From Porphyra umbilicalis (Eukaryota; Rhodophyta; Bangiophyceae; Bangiales; Bangiaceae): 64,000 nt of DNA. The translations under genes and the position numbers were made by a program. Below the pieces are notes generated by a model. It was not told the DNA's origin. It saw only the letters and a list, made by a program, of their open reading frames with translations, and did not search any database. Each line of letters starts with the position of its first letter. Position 1 is the first letter of the stretch. Location: positions 1 through 64,000 of the forward strand of contig KV919096.1 in the NCBI GenBank assembly GCA_002049455.2. The letters are read 5' to 3'. Shown piece by piece: positions 1 to 10,628 of the stretch.

Positions 1-637
1 GCGGGAGCACCCCCCCGCGCGGGGCCAAGCGGGCGGCCAAGCCGCAACCGCCCCCGACGAGCCGCGGCACTGGCGCCGCGGCGCCGCGCGCAGCGGCCAC
101 GCCCGGTCCGGGGCCGCGGGGGGGGCCGGCAGCGGCGGCCGCCGCGCCGCCCACTCGGGGTGGGGGGGGGGCGGGGCTGCCGCGGCCGCCGCCGCTGGCG
201 GCCGTGGCGGCGGGGGCGGCAGCCGCCGCGCGCCGAGCCGCGCCAGCCGCACCGGCCGTGGCGCGCCGCCGCCGCTGCCGCCGCTGCCGCCGCCGCCGCC
301 GCCGCCGCCGCCGCTGCCGGTGACCCCCGCTGCGGCCCGCACCCGCCAGCGGCCAGTGGATAACACCGCACGTCGCATGGCAAGGATGGGGGGGGCGACA
401 CCGACAGCGCGGGTGGAGCGGAGCGCCACCGCCGTGGAACGGGGGGGGGGGGGGGGAACGCGGCCACGCCAAACGCCACTGGGATGGCTGCGACGTGGGT
501 GCAGCGGTTGGTAGGGCGGTCCGACGGGTACGCCCGGGTGTCGCCGGCGTTTCGTCAGTGCGTGGAATGCAAGGTGGCGCGTGGGATCTGTGTGGTGGAA
601 TTGCCCAAGCCCGAGCATTGGCACACTCTAATTTATC
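1..637. other. GC-rich low-complexity DNA, no supported gene
   Basis: This stretch is dominated by CCG/CGG/GCC runs and G homopolymers (for example around 440-455 and 285-315). Open frames here are low-complexity Arg/Ala/Pro translations on both strands with no recognisable domain, so I call no gene. From about 600 the composition becomes more balanced and a MITE remnant starts near 638. Confidence 0.6.
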
Positions 638-717
638 TAGTCGTTAAGGGCGCGTCGTTAAGGGCGTCACTAGGGCGTCATTTGGGCGTCGTGCGCCCCT
701 ACATATAACGCCCCAAG
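638..717. repeat. Left part of an hAT-type MITE copy
   Basis: The run of GTTAAGGGCGTC and GGGCGTCATTTGGGCGTCG motifs matches, in reverse complement, the right-hand 80-90 bp of the complete 383-bp MITE at 38871-39253. The terminal TAGGGTTGC is missing or decayed. The copy is interrupted at 717 by the hAT element and continues at 4877. Confidence 0.75.
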
Positions 718-719
718 TA

Positions 720-891
720 TTGCTGTCTTCCCAATTTTGGCCGATGTGGTCAAAGTCAAGAAGGGGTCTGGGTCAACTGCCCATTGGTCAATCAACTTTG
801 TCCGGCTGAGTGGATGGCTGAGACGCTGTTTCACACTGTTGATCACCCCTCTTGACATCGACGGGATCGGCCAAAATTGGGAAGACAGCAA
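720..891. mobile_element. 172-bp TA-targeting MITE (Tc1/mariner-like)
   Basis: Perfect 26-bp terminal inverted repeats begin TTGCTGTCTTCCCAATTTTG at 720 and end as their complement at 891. A TA dinucleotide lies directly outside each end (718-719, 892-893). Inner parts also pair imperfectly (GTCAAGAAGGGGT against GTCAAGAGGGGT), so the whole unit can fold as a long hairpin. There is no coding capacity. TA duplication and small size fit a Stowaway-like MITE mobilised by a Tc1/mariner transposase. Confidence 0.85.
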
Positions 892-1398
892 TAGGCTTGT
901 TGAGTGCGCCCCGATTTTCGGGGCGCTGGTGCATAATGCGCCCCTGAGCGCCCTTTGAGTAGAGATGGCAGATTTCCAGACACGTATGGAAATTTCAAGG
1001 AAATTTCCGTTACCTTCCACAGGGGGTGTTCTGCCCTCGTTTCGGTAATTTCCGTTTCGTCACCGTTTCCTCTCGAGACATTGAAACGTGTGTCACTGAC
1101 AACCGTCCCTCTGTCTGTGGCGCTGCTTTGTGGCTGTGCATGGCGCATCCTAGCCACACAGACGCCGAAGGCTGCCCACAGGGAGCAGCTGCAAAGCGGC
1201 TGCTTTGCACTGCGCGCAGGGCGCGCTGAGGACCGACGAGGGCACCCCGGCGACAGGGTCCGCTGGGCGCAAGCTGACTCGCCTTGGCCGCCTCTGGGGA
1301 CAAGCGCATACTCTCCTCAGCTCGCTGTCGTTGACGTGACCATCATTGTCTTGGCTTCCTCCACCGCACAGCTCCTGCTTACCCCCCATTTGGCCCCC

Positions 1399-3552
1399 AT
1401 GCCGCCTCCACCGCTGCCTGCACCCCCCGCTCTTCTCCCCGCTGCCCCTCCCGATGCCCCACCTTCCCCCCCCCAGCCCATGGCATCGTTGGTGTGGCGC
1501 TTCATCACCTTGCATCCCTGTGGCCAGCGCATGTCCTGCCAGGCCCGCCATTGCACCTACAAGAACGTGCGGCGCAACGCAACGCGGGCCCGCCGACACC
1601 TCCGCACCTGCACGGGGGCGTTGGCGCTCTACCCCGACCTCGCCCAGCGCCTGGCGGATGCCGACCGGCCGCATGCGGCGGGGCCGGTTGCCGAAGCGCT
1701 GGGTGGGGCGCTCCCCCCCATTCCTGCCAATGTGTTGGCCATGTGGAGGACCAATTTTGCTGCAGTCTTGCTTCAAGCGGGGCTGCCTTTTGGCCTCTTT
1801 GACACCGCGGCGTGGCGGTCGGTTTTTTTGCTGATTTCGGGCGGCCGGATTGATGGACCGGGGGGTCGCCGCGCCGTTGGCGGGGCGCTGCTAACGTCAG
1901 CGGTTGCGGCCGTGGACAGCAGCCTGGCGCGCTTCTTAGAGGGGTGCCACTCTGTGTCCCTCTCCATTGACGGGATGACTGACGCGAGCGGGGGTGGGGT
2001 CTACAACGTCGTCATCTACACCCCGCGCCCCTTTTTGGTGGCTACGTTTCGCATGGGATCGGACCCCAGAACGGCGGCCAACCTCTTGACCCGCCTGCAA
2101 GGAGCCCTTCAATCCCCCCTCTTGTCTAGCTTCGCCACGTCGGCCACCACTGAGTTGGCGGCCGGGGCGTCGGTCCTCTCCTTGTTCGGTCACCGTCGGG
2201 TCCTTGCACTCGTAACAGACTCGCCAATGACGATGGTGGCCTTGCGGGGTATGGCTGTCGCCAGCGGCTCATTCCTCTTTGCTTTTGGGTGTGTGGCTCA
2301 CGCCGCCAACCTCGTGGCGCAAGACGCCGCACGGGTGCCCATTTGCGCTCAGGCGTTGCGTGCAGCGCTGTTGATCACTGTGTTTTTTACGCGATCGACG
2401 CGTGCACACGCGCTCCTGCGGGCCGTGCGGGCGCGCCTGCCGGCCGCGGGTCGACGCGTGGGGTCCATTAAGACCTACTCCCGCACACGATGGGCGGGGG
2501 AGGGGGCCACCATTGCAGCCGTTGGGTCAAATCTTCCGGCTTTGGACCATACTCTGCTCGAGAACACCCATTCCCCTTCGCCGTTTGACGTGCCGACGCC
2601 GGTGACCGACGCCATCCGGTCCCCCGCGGTCCGGTCGGCGATTGATGGGTGCGTGCCGTTCCTTCTATTTCTGGCTCGTCTGGTGGCCCACATGGAAGGT
2701 GACGCCACCCCCCTGTCGTCCTACGTGGCTATTTTTGCGTGCCTCCGTGCATCGCTGGCCAATCATTTCACGGGCCTATCTGTGGCAGCGCGGCAGGCGA
2801 TGAAGTCTTCACTCGAGCGTCGGTACACGTCGTTTTCAGACCCACTGGTAGCCCTCGCGTTTTGGCTGGACCCTTTTTGGGCCCCGGTGCGGGCGCGGCT
2901 GTCGTGCCTCCTTTGGGGCACCAAGTCGCTCGCAACCTTACGCGATGCGGCCGTCGTCTTCCTATGCCGACCCGACAATGCTGCAAGGGCTTTGGTCCTC
3001 GCCGAGTTGGCAAGCTTTGCAGACACGGAGCAAGGCCCTGCTGCTTTGGAGCAATCCCGTGATGTACACCCTGTGATGTGGTGGCGCCTTTGGGGATGGC
3101 GCTTCCCCACTTTGCAGCCGCTGGCTGTGCGCCTACTTGCCATCCCCCCTTCTGCGGCGGGGGGCGAGCGCATCTTCAAGGCGTTAAAGACTGTGCTCTC
3201 CACGCGCCGTAGCCGCCTCGCCCCGGAGCGCGTCGACAACCAAACACGATTACGGTTCAACACGCGGCGGCTGAAACGCGCAGACGTGCTGGCGGCGTTT
3301 CGCCGCCCCACGGTTGAGTTTGAGTTGCGGGCGCTGCTAGCCGGGGAGACGGGGGCGGGCGCGCCGGCGGCCGCCCCCCCCGCCGCGGCGGAGCCGGATT
3401 CGGACGGCGATGGGGGAGGGTCGTCTGGTGACGACGTGTCAGATGACGAGGGCGGTGACACTGGTGGCGGTCATCCGTCAGATGACGCCACTGTTGACCA
3501 TTTGTTGGGAACGGCGGGCGTAGACGCTGCGGTAGACTTTTTGTTGAGCTAG
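1399..3552 (+). CDS. hAT family transposase
   Basis: Cut-and-paste transposase of the surrounding hAT element, acting in the nucleus on its terminal repeats. From the first ATG after a pyrimidine-rich leader the protein is 717 aa. A BED-like zinc finger (CQARHC ... HLRTC) lies near residues 45-75. The RNase-H-like core shows SLSIDGMTD (Asp191) and LVTDSP (Asp274), followed by a CVAHAANLV segment typical of this family. The hAT C-terminal dimerisation block (HPVMWW ... PPSAAGGERIFK ... LSTRRSRLAPERV) spans about 557-615. An acidic Gly/Asp-rich tail ends the protein. The frame is open upstream to 955, but that part looks like untranslated DNA; ATG 1480 is an alternative start. No internal stop or frameshift is seen, so the gene may be functional. 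Confidence 0.85.
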   Translation: MPPPPLPAPPALLPAAPPDAPPSPPQPMASLVWRFITLHPCGQRMSCQARHCTYKNVRRNATRARRHLRTCTGALALYPDLAQRLADADRPHAAGPVAEALGGALPPIPANVLAMWRTNFAAVLLQAGLPFGLFDTAAWRSVFLLISGGRIDGPGGRRAVGGALLTSAVAAVDSSLARFLEGCHSVSLSIDGMTDASGGGVYNVVIYTPRPFLVATFRMGSDPRTAANLLTRLQGALQSPLLSSFATSATTELAAGASVLSLFGHRRVLALVTDSPMTMVALRGMAVASGSFLFAFGCVAHAANLVAQDAARVPICAQALRAALLITVFFTRSTRAHALLRAVRARLPAAGRRVGSIKTYSRTRWAGEGATIAAVGSNLPALDHTLLENTHSPSPFDVPTPVTDAIRSPAVRSAIDGCVPFLLFLARLVAHMEGDATPLSSYVAIFACLRASLANHFTGLSVAARQAMKSSLERRYTSFSDPLVALAFWLDPFWAPVRARLSCLLWGTKSLATLRDAAVVFLCRPDNAARALVLAELASFADTEQGPAALEQSRDVHPVMWWRLWGWRFPTLQPLAVRLLAIPPSAAGGERIFKALKTVLSTRRSRLAPERVDNQTRLRFNTRRLKRADVLAAFRRPTVEFELRALLAGETGAGAPAAAPPAAAEPDSDGDGGGSSGDDVSDDEGGDTGGGHPSDDATVDHLLGTAGVDAAVDFLLS

Positions 3553-3654
3553 ACGAGTAAAGTAGAAATGGCTTGGTTGTATCACAATGAAGTAGAATGA
3601 GTTTTTTGTCTGATGCTACTGGGCGCTGCCCAACAAGCGGATGGGTACCGCCTT

Positions 3655-3845
3655 TGTCGCCGCCACCACCACTGCCGCACGCATTGACCATCGTCCCGCG
3701 CAGACAGTGGACATAACCACGCCTACCACCACCGCCGCACCCCGTGACCATTGCCCCGCGCAGACAGTGGACATAACCACGCCCACCACCACCGCTGCAC
3801 ACCGTGACCATCGTCCCGCACAGACAGTGGGCATAACGGCGCCTC
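3655..3845. repeat. 60-bp minisatellite, three copies
   Basis: Three successive units of about 60 bp share GACCATCGTCCCGCGCAGAC and CAGTGGACATAACCACGCC. They lie in the 3' non-coding part of the hAT element. Long open frames over this array on both strands are by-products of the repeat. Confidence 0.85.
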
Positions 3846-4202
3846 GCCCTCCCCATCTTGGCGTTGTGCGAGGTGCTGCATGTAGGGGTTGTCGTTGCGG
3901 TCGGCCCAACGTGGTCCGCACAGCCGCTGCCGCTCAGCCGCCTCCCCAACTTGCCGCCCCCCCCCCCCCCCCCCCCCCCCCCTCGCTGCCCCCACGAACG
4001 AGGCCGCCGCCACCGCGATTGCCTGCGATGCTCCGCGTCTCCTCTTGTGATTGGAAGAACGGCTGTATCCTTGCCAAAGATGTCTTGCAGTCGTGGGAGA
4101 TGGTTGAGAAGGATGCTGCTGCTCTGGCGCCAAGACGAGGGCCATCGCTGCTGCCATGGCCACCTCCTGATGGACCTTTCCCGCCTTACTGCTGGGGCAC
4201 CT

Positions 4203-4662
4203 GCGCAGCGGGCCCAAAACCGTCGTCAAGAGCACGTCTGCTTTTGGGTGTTTTGGGACGAACAGATAATCTGCAAACCGCCCTGGGGCTCTGTCAAGGC
4301 TCGTTTTTTCAAGAAAGGGCGCCAAAATCATCTGTTCCCCGGGATAGATGCATCTCCACTCGTAAAAAGAGAGAGACAGCATGAGACGTATACACTTCAC
4401 CCTTCCAGAAAGAGAGAGAGACGGAGAAGCATCTATGGCCCTGCTAGCAGGCGGAATGTGTGGAGTGAGGAACGATTCCTGTTTTCGCAAACACAAATAT
4501 GCAAGGACCTCGCATGGGATGGCCTCTGAGAGCCTGTCAAGGGGGGTCGATCTGTTTTTTGCACAGGAATTCTGTTTCATCAAACAGGAACACGGGCCTC
4601 CGAGAGGCTCAAAACAGGCAAAAACAGACGTGCTTTTGACGACGGTTGCGGGCCCGCTGCGC
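4203..4662. repeat. Inverted-repeat unit inside the hAT element
   Basis: The 38-bp arm 4203-4240 is the reverse complement of 4625-4662 with three mismatches (core CCGTCGTCAA / TTGACGACGG). This outlines a 460-bp non-coding unit that may be a further small nested element. No duplicated flanking site could be identified with confidence. Confidence 0.6.
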
Positions 4663-4876
4663 TGCAGCCAGGGCTGCGCGCCCACAGAGGCTGCAGACAG
4701 AGTCGTCGGGCACTCGGTCGACCACGCAGTTAAAATGTCATGACAATTATTATTCAGAGCGCCCATCAAAGTGCCCAGGAAACCGTGGGCGCTGGGCGCG
4801 CGAGCGCTCTCTGAGCGCCCATTGAGTGCCTAAAATGCGCCCAAAAAGAGCGCCCTGGGCGCACTCAACAACCCTA

Positions 4877-4977
4877 GCCCCAAGTCAAAAGGGCGTCAGC
4901 AAGGCGTCGCGAAGAGAAAGTGGTCAGGGGGGTCTACATGATTCGGCAGGTGACGGCTGTGCACCGTGGTTGGGGAC
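4877..4977. repeat. hAT-type MITE, continuation after hAT insertion
   Basis: Sequence from GCCCCAAG through AAAAGGGCGTCAGCAAGGCG to GGTTGGGGAC follows the reverse complement of the 383-bp MITE at 38871-39253 and continues the part that stops at 717. Similarity ends abruptly after TTGGGGAC (4970-4977). Confidence 0.8.
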
Positions 4978-6664
4978 CGTCGTCAAGATCGGGGGTAGGG
5001 AGTGGAATCGGGGTGGATTCCATCTCAATCGCACGCGGTCCCACGCTTGATTCCAGCTCATGAGAGAAGGTGGGCCCCTTCTCGGAGGGGCCCAATCGTC
5101 CATGTATTTGATAAAATAAAATATTACGTACTTGCATGATATCCAGACTTACATGAGATGTATTGTTTGTGAGGGTAGGGCGTGACGGCGAGAGCGCGGC
5201 ACTTGCGCATCAACAGCGAAGCTGTCCTCCTTCGGCGTCTTGGTGTCGCCCCCTGCCTCTAGGGACGCCGCCATAGCTTCCTGCTGGTAGGCGCTGCGGC
5301 TCTTCCCAGTCCTCCCCCATTCGGCCGCCGCAGTCGTGTCGGAGGAACTGTACAGTTGCTCTTGTATAGCAGCTGGCCTCCTCGGCTGGTGTCGCCTCAC
5401 ACCCCCACCTTCTCACGCACCCACCCCGCACCCCATCCCCAAGTGCCCTGTCGCCAGAAAGCGCGTGGAGGGGCCTCTGGTGGCACCGTCCGACGCCTCT
5501 CAAAGAGGCGCACTGGGGGCGCGGCCGTTCCCGCGGATGGCCGCAGGTTCCTGTGGCAGAATCTGTCAAAACATGGCGGCCGCTACTCATGCAGGAGCGA
5601 CCACCACGAAGCACATGGGACAGATCTCTGCAGCTGAAACATGGCGCGGCTCTTTGATGTCTCGTTAATGTCCCGGGCACCGCTCTCTAGAGTTTCGCCG
5701 CGCCCACGATGCTGGCTACTCCCATGCAATTTCCCATCCTTGGCATCCCAACCTGCTATCTGTTTACGAGGCCACCGGCTCCCACCGCTCGCTTTATACT
5801 AGCAATAGGAACAAGAAGAATTGTGCAGCTGTTTTGTACAATGTCGCTGCTGTTGGCCGCTCCCACTGAAGCGCCCCCCCAGCCGGCAGCCGCCGCTCAC
5901 AACGCGCGCTGTTTCCTTTGACCACCGCTGCGATTTTCAGGCGCCACTGCAGAGGCAGTCGCTGTACCACTCCGGTTACGGCGAAGGCCAACTACGGCTG
6001 GCTGCCGAACGGTCCTCGTGGGCTGCCGGCGTGACCCCCCGGCCGCCACCTGGAACCAGGTGGTGCTTCCGCGGGCTGCTGTTGTCTATGTCGCTGACTT
6101 GAAAGCACATGTGGATGGGGTACTTGGCCAGAAGAGCGTGGGGTTGGAGCGGAGGGGTAGCGAAGGAAAGGGGTTAAGCGCAAGGCGGAGGTGGGCCAGG
6201 TGGGCGCTTAGGCGTGACGCAGAGCGGAGGGCACAGGGGTGGGGGTGGCTGCAGAACTCTCAGGCGTCTGGAAAATGTCCTTCTTACGAGGGATACATGA
6301 TGACAGCGTGCCCAGCAACCAACAACGGACAGATGGAGCCCCCAAGACGTCGCGTAGGATGCCGTGTACACGGCAGATCGCGACTGACACTGACCATTCC
6401 AGTGGATCACATGGTACCTCGTGCCAGCCCAGCACTGTCCAATCCAGAGTATTGCGTGTTTGCTGCCTCGTTCGAGCCGAACACTGCTCAATCCAGTGGA
6501 TTGCCCCCCCCCCGCCGCCGCCGCCGCCCCTCCGTGCGCGTTGAGTGTCTACGGCAGCCGGCGCGCCGGCCACGGCCGTCGGCGCGTCGGCAGCGGCGGC
6601 GGCACCGCCCGCAGGCGCCTGTCAGCGGCGGGCGGCGGTGGGGTGGGACGACGGCGCAAGAGGA

Positions 6665-6697
<33 letters not shown>

Positions 6698-7518
6698 ACG
6701 ACGAGGGCGGGGGGGTGTGCTCCCCGCCCCGCCTCCGACGCGCGCCCGCCGACGCGGCGGTGACGCGACGGGGGCGGGGGGGGTGTGCCCCGCGCCCCCG
6801 CCACCGCCGCGCGCCCGCCGACGCGGCGGTGCCGCCGCCGCCGGCGGGGCGGCTGGCGCCTGCCCCCCGCCCGCCCGTTGCGGCGCGACGCATCACCGGC
6901 GGGGGTGGGGTGGCGGCGCCACGGACCGCACGGTGCTGGCGGCGCGCCTGTCATCCCGCCGCGCCGCCGCCGCCGCGGTGCCGGCGAGGGCGCGACGGCC
7001 GTTGCACACCCCCCGTGGGAGGGGTCTGCTCCGCAGCCAAACGCGTCCCCCACGCGGCCTGCCGCGCGCGCCACGCCGGCGCGCGGGCGGTGCAAGCGGC
7101 GGTGCCGCGTATCCCGTGCCCCCCCCCCCCCCCCCCACCGACACACGCGCGGTGGGGTGCCCCTTTGCCGCCGTGAGCCCCCCCGGCGCGCCCCGTCGGC
7201 GGACGCGGGGGGCGGTTAAAACGGCGCCCGGCGGGCGCCCGTCTTGGCCAACAGCCCCTTCCGGCAGTAGCGACGCGGCCCGCTGCCCCCCCCAGCCGCC
7301 GCCCGTCTCCTCCTCTCGCCGCCCGGTCGTCGCACCGCAAACCGACTGCCTGCGGCAGCCCGTCACCCGTCGTCCCCCCCCCCCACCGCGTGCGGTCCGC
7401 CCGCGCGCCCCGCACGCGAGCGGCGGGGTCGGGGTTGGGGGTCCTCCTCCCATCGATGCGCGTGCGCACGCCGCTTGTCCTCCTCCGCGCCCCGTCGGCG
7501 ACACCCGACCCGGGCGCC
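4978..7518. other. Intergenic DNA, GC-rich low complexity from 6.5 kb
   Basis: No convincing gene. 4978-6480 is of mixed composition with short open frames only. 6490-7510 is extremely GC-rich, with a poly-G tract near 6666-6695, poly-C tracts near 7118-7135, and CGG/CCG runs. The 551-aa frame covering 6018-7673 is a low-complexity Arg/Pro/Gly translation mirrored by equally long frames on the other strand, so it is not called. Confidence 0.5.
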
Positions 7519-8653
7519 ATGGTTTTCCTAAGCGGCGTGGCGGCGGCCGTCTCCGCCGCCGCCACCGTCGGCGCCGCCGCCGTCTGTGCCTTTCCTTTGG
7601 GGGGCGCCCCCACCGGCGGCCGCGCCGCCGCCGTGCCAGACGCGGCGGTGCCCGCCACCGCCCGCGCGTTTGAGGGCTCCATGCTCCGCAACAGCCGCTA
7701 CACCCGCTTCATCCGCCAAGGCAACTGCCCAACGCGCGTCGCCCATTGGGGCCGTCTCCAACGTGGCCCCCGGCGTCTTCAACGTCCCGCACGGGTCCAT
7801 CACGTCTGACGGCACGGCGTGCACGTCGGCCTCAGCCACGACCGTCGTGACGTCCTCGTCGGGCGCGGCGGGGGACCTGGAGGCGCTCCTCGCCGCGGAT
7901 TACATCCTCGACGCAACGTTCGAGGCGCTCAACGCGGCGGGCGCGTCCTTCCTCGTCGGCTTTGAAAATTAGCGGCGGGTGTGTGGGCGTGGAAGGGCGG
8001 CGACGCAGCCGGCGCCGGCCGTGACGCTGTTTATCAATGAGGACGCGGGGGTGGCCATCCCGTCGGTCACGTTTTTGCGCCCGACGCCGGGGGGGTACAT
8101 GGTCGTCTTCACGCCATCGGCGGGGAGCGCATCCCGTGCACGTACGCGGCGGCGCGGAGGGGGTGGCGGCGCACACGGGGGTGGTGGATGACGAGGCGGG
8201 GTGGGGGGTGGACGAGGCCGGTGCGGCCGCCGGGGGGGGTGGCGGGGGGGGGGCGGTGAGGGGGAGGATGACGACGATGACGACGCGGCGAACGCGACGG
8301 GCGAGCCGGCGGCGACGGGCGAGGGGGAGGCCGGCGGCGCATGCGGCGGTGCCGGTGCCGGCGGTAGTGCTGGCGGCGTCGGAAGTGCCGGCGGTGCTGG
8401 TAGTGCCGGCAGTGCCGGCGATGCCGGTGAGGGTGGCGCCGGTGGCGGCGCGGGTGGCGGCGCGGGCGGCGGCGGCGCTGGGGAGGAGACGGAGGACGAT
8501 GACGATGACGATACACCGACCGTTGTGGTTGCCGGCGGCGGTGCGGGCGGCGGCGGCGAGGGTGGCGGCGGCGCCGGTGGCGGCGGCACGGGCGCCGGCG
8601 GTACGGATGTGCTTCAGAGCTCTGTAAGAGTGGTTCCCACGGCGACTTACTGA
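7519..8653 (+). pseudogene. Decayed or split ORF set: signal-like start, Gly-rich acidic tail
   Basis: The ATG at 7519 starts a hydrophobic Ala-rich segment that resembles a signal peptide (MVFLSGVAAAVSAAAT). The frame then loses coding character near 7725-7750. A different frame is open with natural composition from there (SNVAPGVFNVPHGSITSDG ... FLVGFEN), stops at TAG 7970, resumes in the same frame (VTLFINEDAGVAIPSV), stops at 8189-8191, and resumes again as a Gly-rich tail with DDDDDD blocks ending at 8653. This could be a decayed gene, a gene with introns or one with sequencing indels. The product is not recognised. Confidence 0.35.
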
Positions 8654-10181
8654 GAAAACACCGGTGCCGGTCTCCCAGAGGGCCTCTGTACTTCTTTCAT
8701 GGTGCAGAAAGGAGCGGGAGCTGTCTGGTGGCAGCACTCTCCCCGCCTCTTTCCATCTCTTTCGCATGTGCACGACAGAGGCATGCGTCGCCCTTCTGGG
8801 TGGAATACGATTGCACCACGTTTTTTCTCGACAGTCTGCTACTAGGTGCTTTAACGCCTCCATTTTACGACCATGTGCGCCGTTCTGCCCGCCCACGGTT
8901 CCTTCTTGCGTTTTCTGCCCCTGAAAGGCCACAGCGGCGAGCAAGTGCCACCACTGCAACAGCCCCCCTGTACCCTTGAAAGGACCAAGTAGTTGGATGC
9001 GCTGGCTTCCGAACATGCTACCCTAGCAAGCCAGCCTGGAAGACCGGACCTGAGCACCGATAAGAACACTACAGTACGCATTGCCCGTGGTGCCCCTTCG
9101 GAACGATCATTTTGAGCGTCTTCGGCCCTGTTGTACAGTTACGCGCAGGGTAAGAGTGAAAGAACAGCGGAGCAGGTGTGTTTGTAGGCGGAACCGACTC
9201 GTCGGCCATGCGTGCGTACAGTCGACCCCGCGTGCTGCCCCACTGGGTCAGAAGTAGGGTTGGGTCGCCGGTCGGTCAACGTTCTCTCCGCACCTGGGGC
9301 TAGTCTCTGTGCGTGAGCCTCTTTGCACGCTCCCAGGCGTTCATCGTCCCGAGGATGGTTGCACGCCTGCGCCCCGCACCGCACCGCACGCCGCAGCCCT
9401 TCCCACTCTCGGGTCGCGCCGTGCAGTCTCGCCGCATATGGCATCGAAACGGACCGCGTCACCCGCACGGTGCGCTACCGGCGCCGCAATCCCACAATTT
9501 GCAGCGCCGAAGGCTCCCAGCACCGAGGAATGCAGCGCCAGCGACGACAGACCGCAAATGGCTGGCGGTGGCAGCCGCTGTCAGAGCCCTCATAGCAGTG
9601 ACAGCTTGACTGCAAGGGGGAAGAGGGATGTAGGCAGCAGCCCCTGCACCCTCCCTCTCATTCATGAGGCGTCGAAGCAATGTCCCAAGAGTTCTGAACA
9701 TTTTGAAACTTGCAGCACTGAGTCTTTCCAAGTTCGTGGAAAACAAAATTCGGTTGTAAATCGTGCAGTACTTACAAGGTGTGTTCCACATGTGATGAAA
9801 CCTCCTGACAACGCTCCCGGTCATTCGTCGTCATGTTGGACAGAGTGAGCAGTCAAGCACCACTGATGCTGTCTGGCACAACAAGCCGCCTTGATGACAC
9901 ACGATACTGCTCGATGGCCGGCTGATTCCTACGTGACAGGACCAATGTCATGCTCGATCGCTGTCTCGCCAGAACAGCGACTGTTAGTCACCAGCGAGCA
10001 TCCTGAGCGGGGAGTTCTCAGCCACTCGGATTGCGCGACGAGAGTTCTCTGTTGACTTTGACGGAACTTACAGGGCGGCGCGCCTGAGCTGCGATCATTG
10101 AGCCCCGGCCTGAGCGGTTATTTGAGGGCTGACTGCCATGGTCCTCGCGGTGTTCGTGGAGAGGCGTATGGGCCTTGATGC
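8654..10181. other. Intergenic DNA, nothing recognised
   Basis: Balanced composition, only short overlapping frames on both strands, and no repeat or transposon ends that I can recognise. Confidence 0.4.
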
Positions 10182-10628
10182 TTGAGCTCTAGGCGTCAAC
10201 CCTCGACGCGACCTAATTGCAAGTGCAACGATGGCTTTATGACCGGTGCTTTCAGCTATAGTGGCACTTTTGCGGCTTGGAACAAATCTTGTGACTTGTG
10301 TCTCGCAGCCCTTCCATCGATGCAGACTGCGGTGGCCGACACCCGCTCCTGCGACGGCTGGCGTCGTGGACCAGACGTGATGTCTTGCAACGAGTGCCTT
10401 CTATTCCCCTCGCGTACCCCCAACGATACATCTCACACCGGGCTCACATGCGAGGGCGCTCTGCTCGATGTTGCCGCCATTGACGGCGACCTGGCCGGGA
10501 AAGTGTATCGCGCCCTCCCTGTTCCTCTCCTGCCGGCTTCCCGGCGTCCAACACTTGCCCCGGACGGCACCATCGTCCTCTTCCTCGATACGTCTTCCCC
10601 TCGCTTGTTCTCACCCGCCACTGGTTAA
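10182..10628 (+). CDS. Cys-rich protein fragment, function unknown
   Basis: A 148-codon frame without a good ATG at its start (the first ATG lies near codon 20). It has regularly placed cysteines (CKCNDGF ... SCDLCL ... SCDG ... SCNECL ... TCEG), the look of an extracellular Cys-rich or EGF-like module, followed by a plain segment ending SPATG. It may be an exon or a remnant of a larger gene. No family can be assigned. Confidence 0.3.
   Translation: MSSRRQPSTRPNCKCNDGFMTGAFSYSGTFAAWNKSCDLCLAALPSMQTAVADTRSCDGWRRGPDVMSCNECLLFPSRTPNDTSHTGLTCEGALLDVAAIDGDLAGKVYRALPVPLLPASRRPTLAPDGTIVLFLDTSSPRLFSPATG

Larger units (their letters stand above)
718..4876 (+). mobile_element. hAT superfamily DNA transposon, complete, with 8-bp TSD
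   Basis: The element is flanked by an exact 8-bp target duplication GCCCCAAG at 710-717 and 4877-4884, as expected for hAT. Its right end, read in reverse complement, starts TAGGGTTGTTGAGTGCGCCC. The left end is TA (718-719), then a 172-bp MITE, then the rest of the terminal repeat from 892 (TAGGCTTGTTGAGTGCGCCC, 19/20 identical). Subterminal GCGCCC/GGGCGC words are clustered at both ends (900-955 and 4750-4870), as for hAT transposase-binding repeats. It carries one transposase gene and non-coding DNA with a 60-bp minisatellite. Without the MITE insertion the element is close to 4.0 kb. Confidence 0.9.

Noticed and set aside
955..1398. N-terminal extension of the hAT transposase
   Set aside because: The frame is open but begins at TTG, lacks an ATG and reads like untranslated DNA overlapping the hAT left end; the first ATG is at 1399.
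6018..7691. Arg/Pro/Gly-rich frames of 250-550 codons
   Set aside because: They lie over CGG/CCG runs and homopolymers, both strands are equally open and no domain or natural composition is seen.
9252..9264. TAGGGTTG word as an hAT end
   Set aside because: No subterminal motif, no partner end and no 8-bp duplication nearby.
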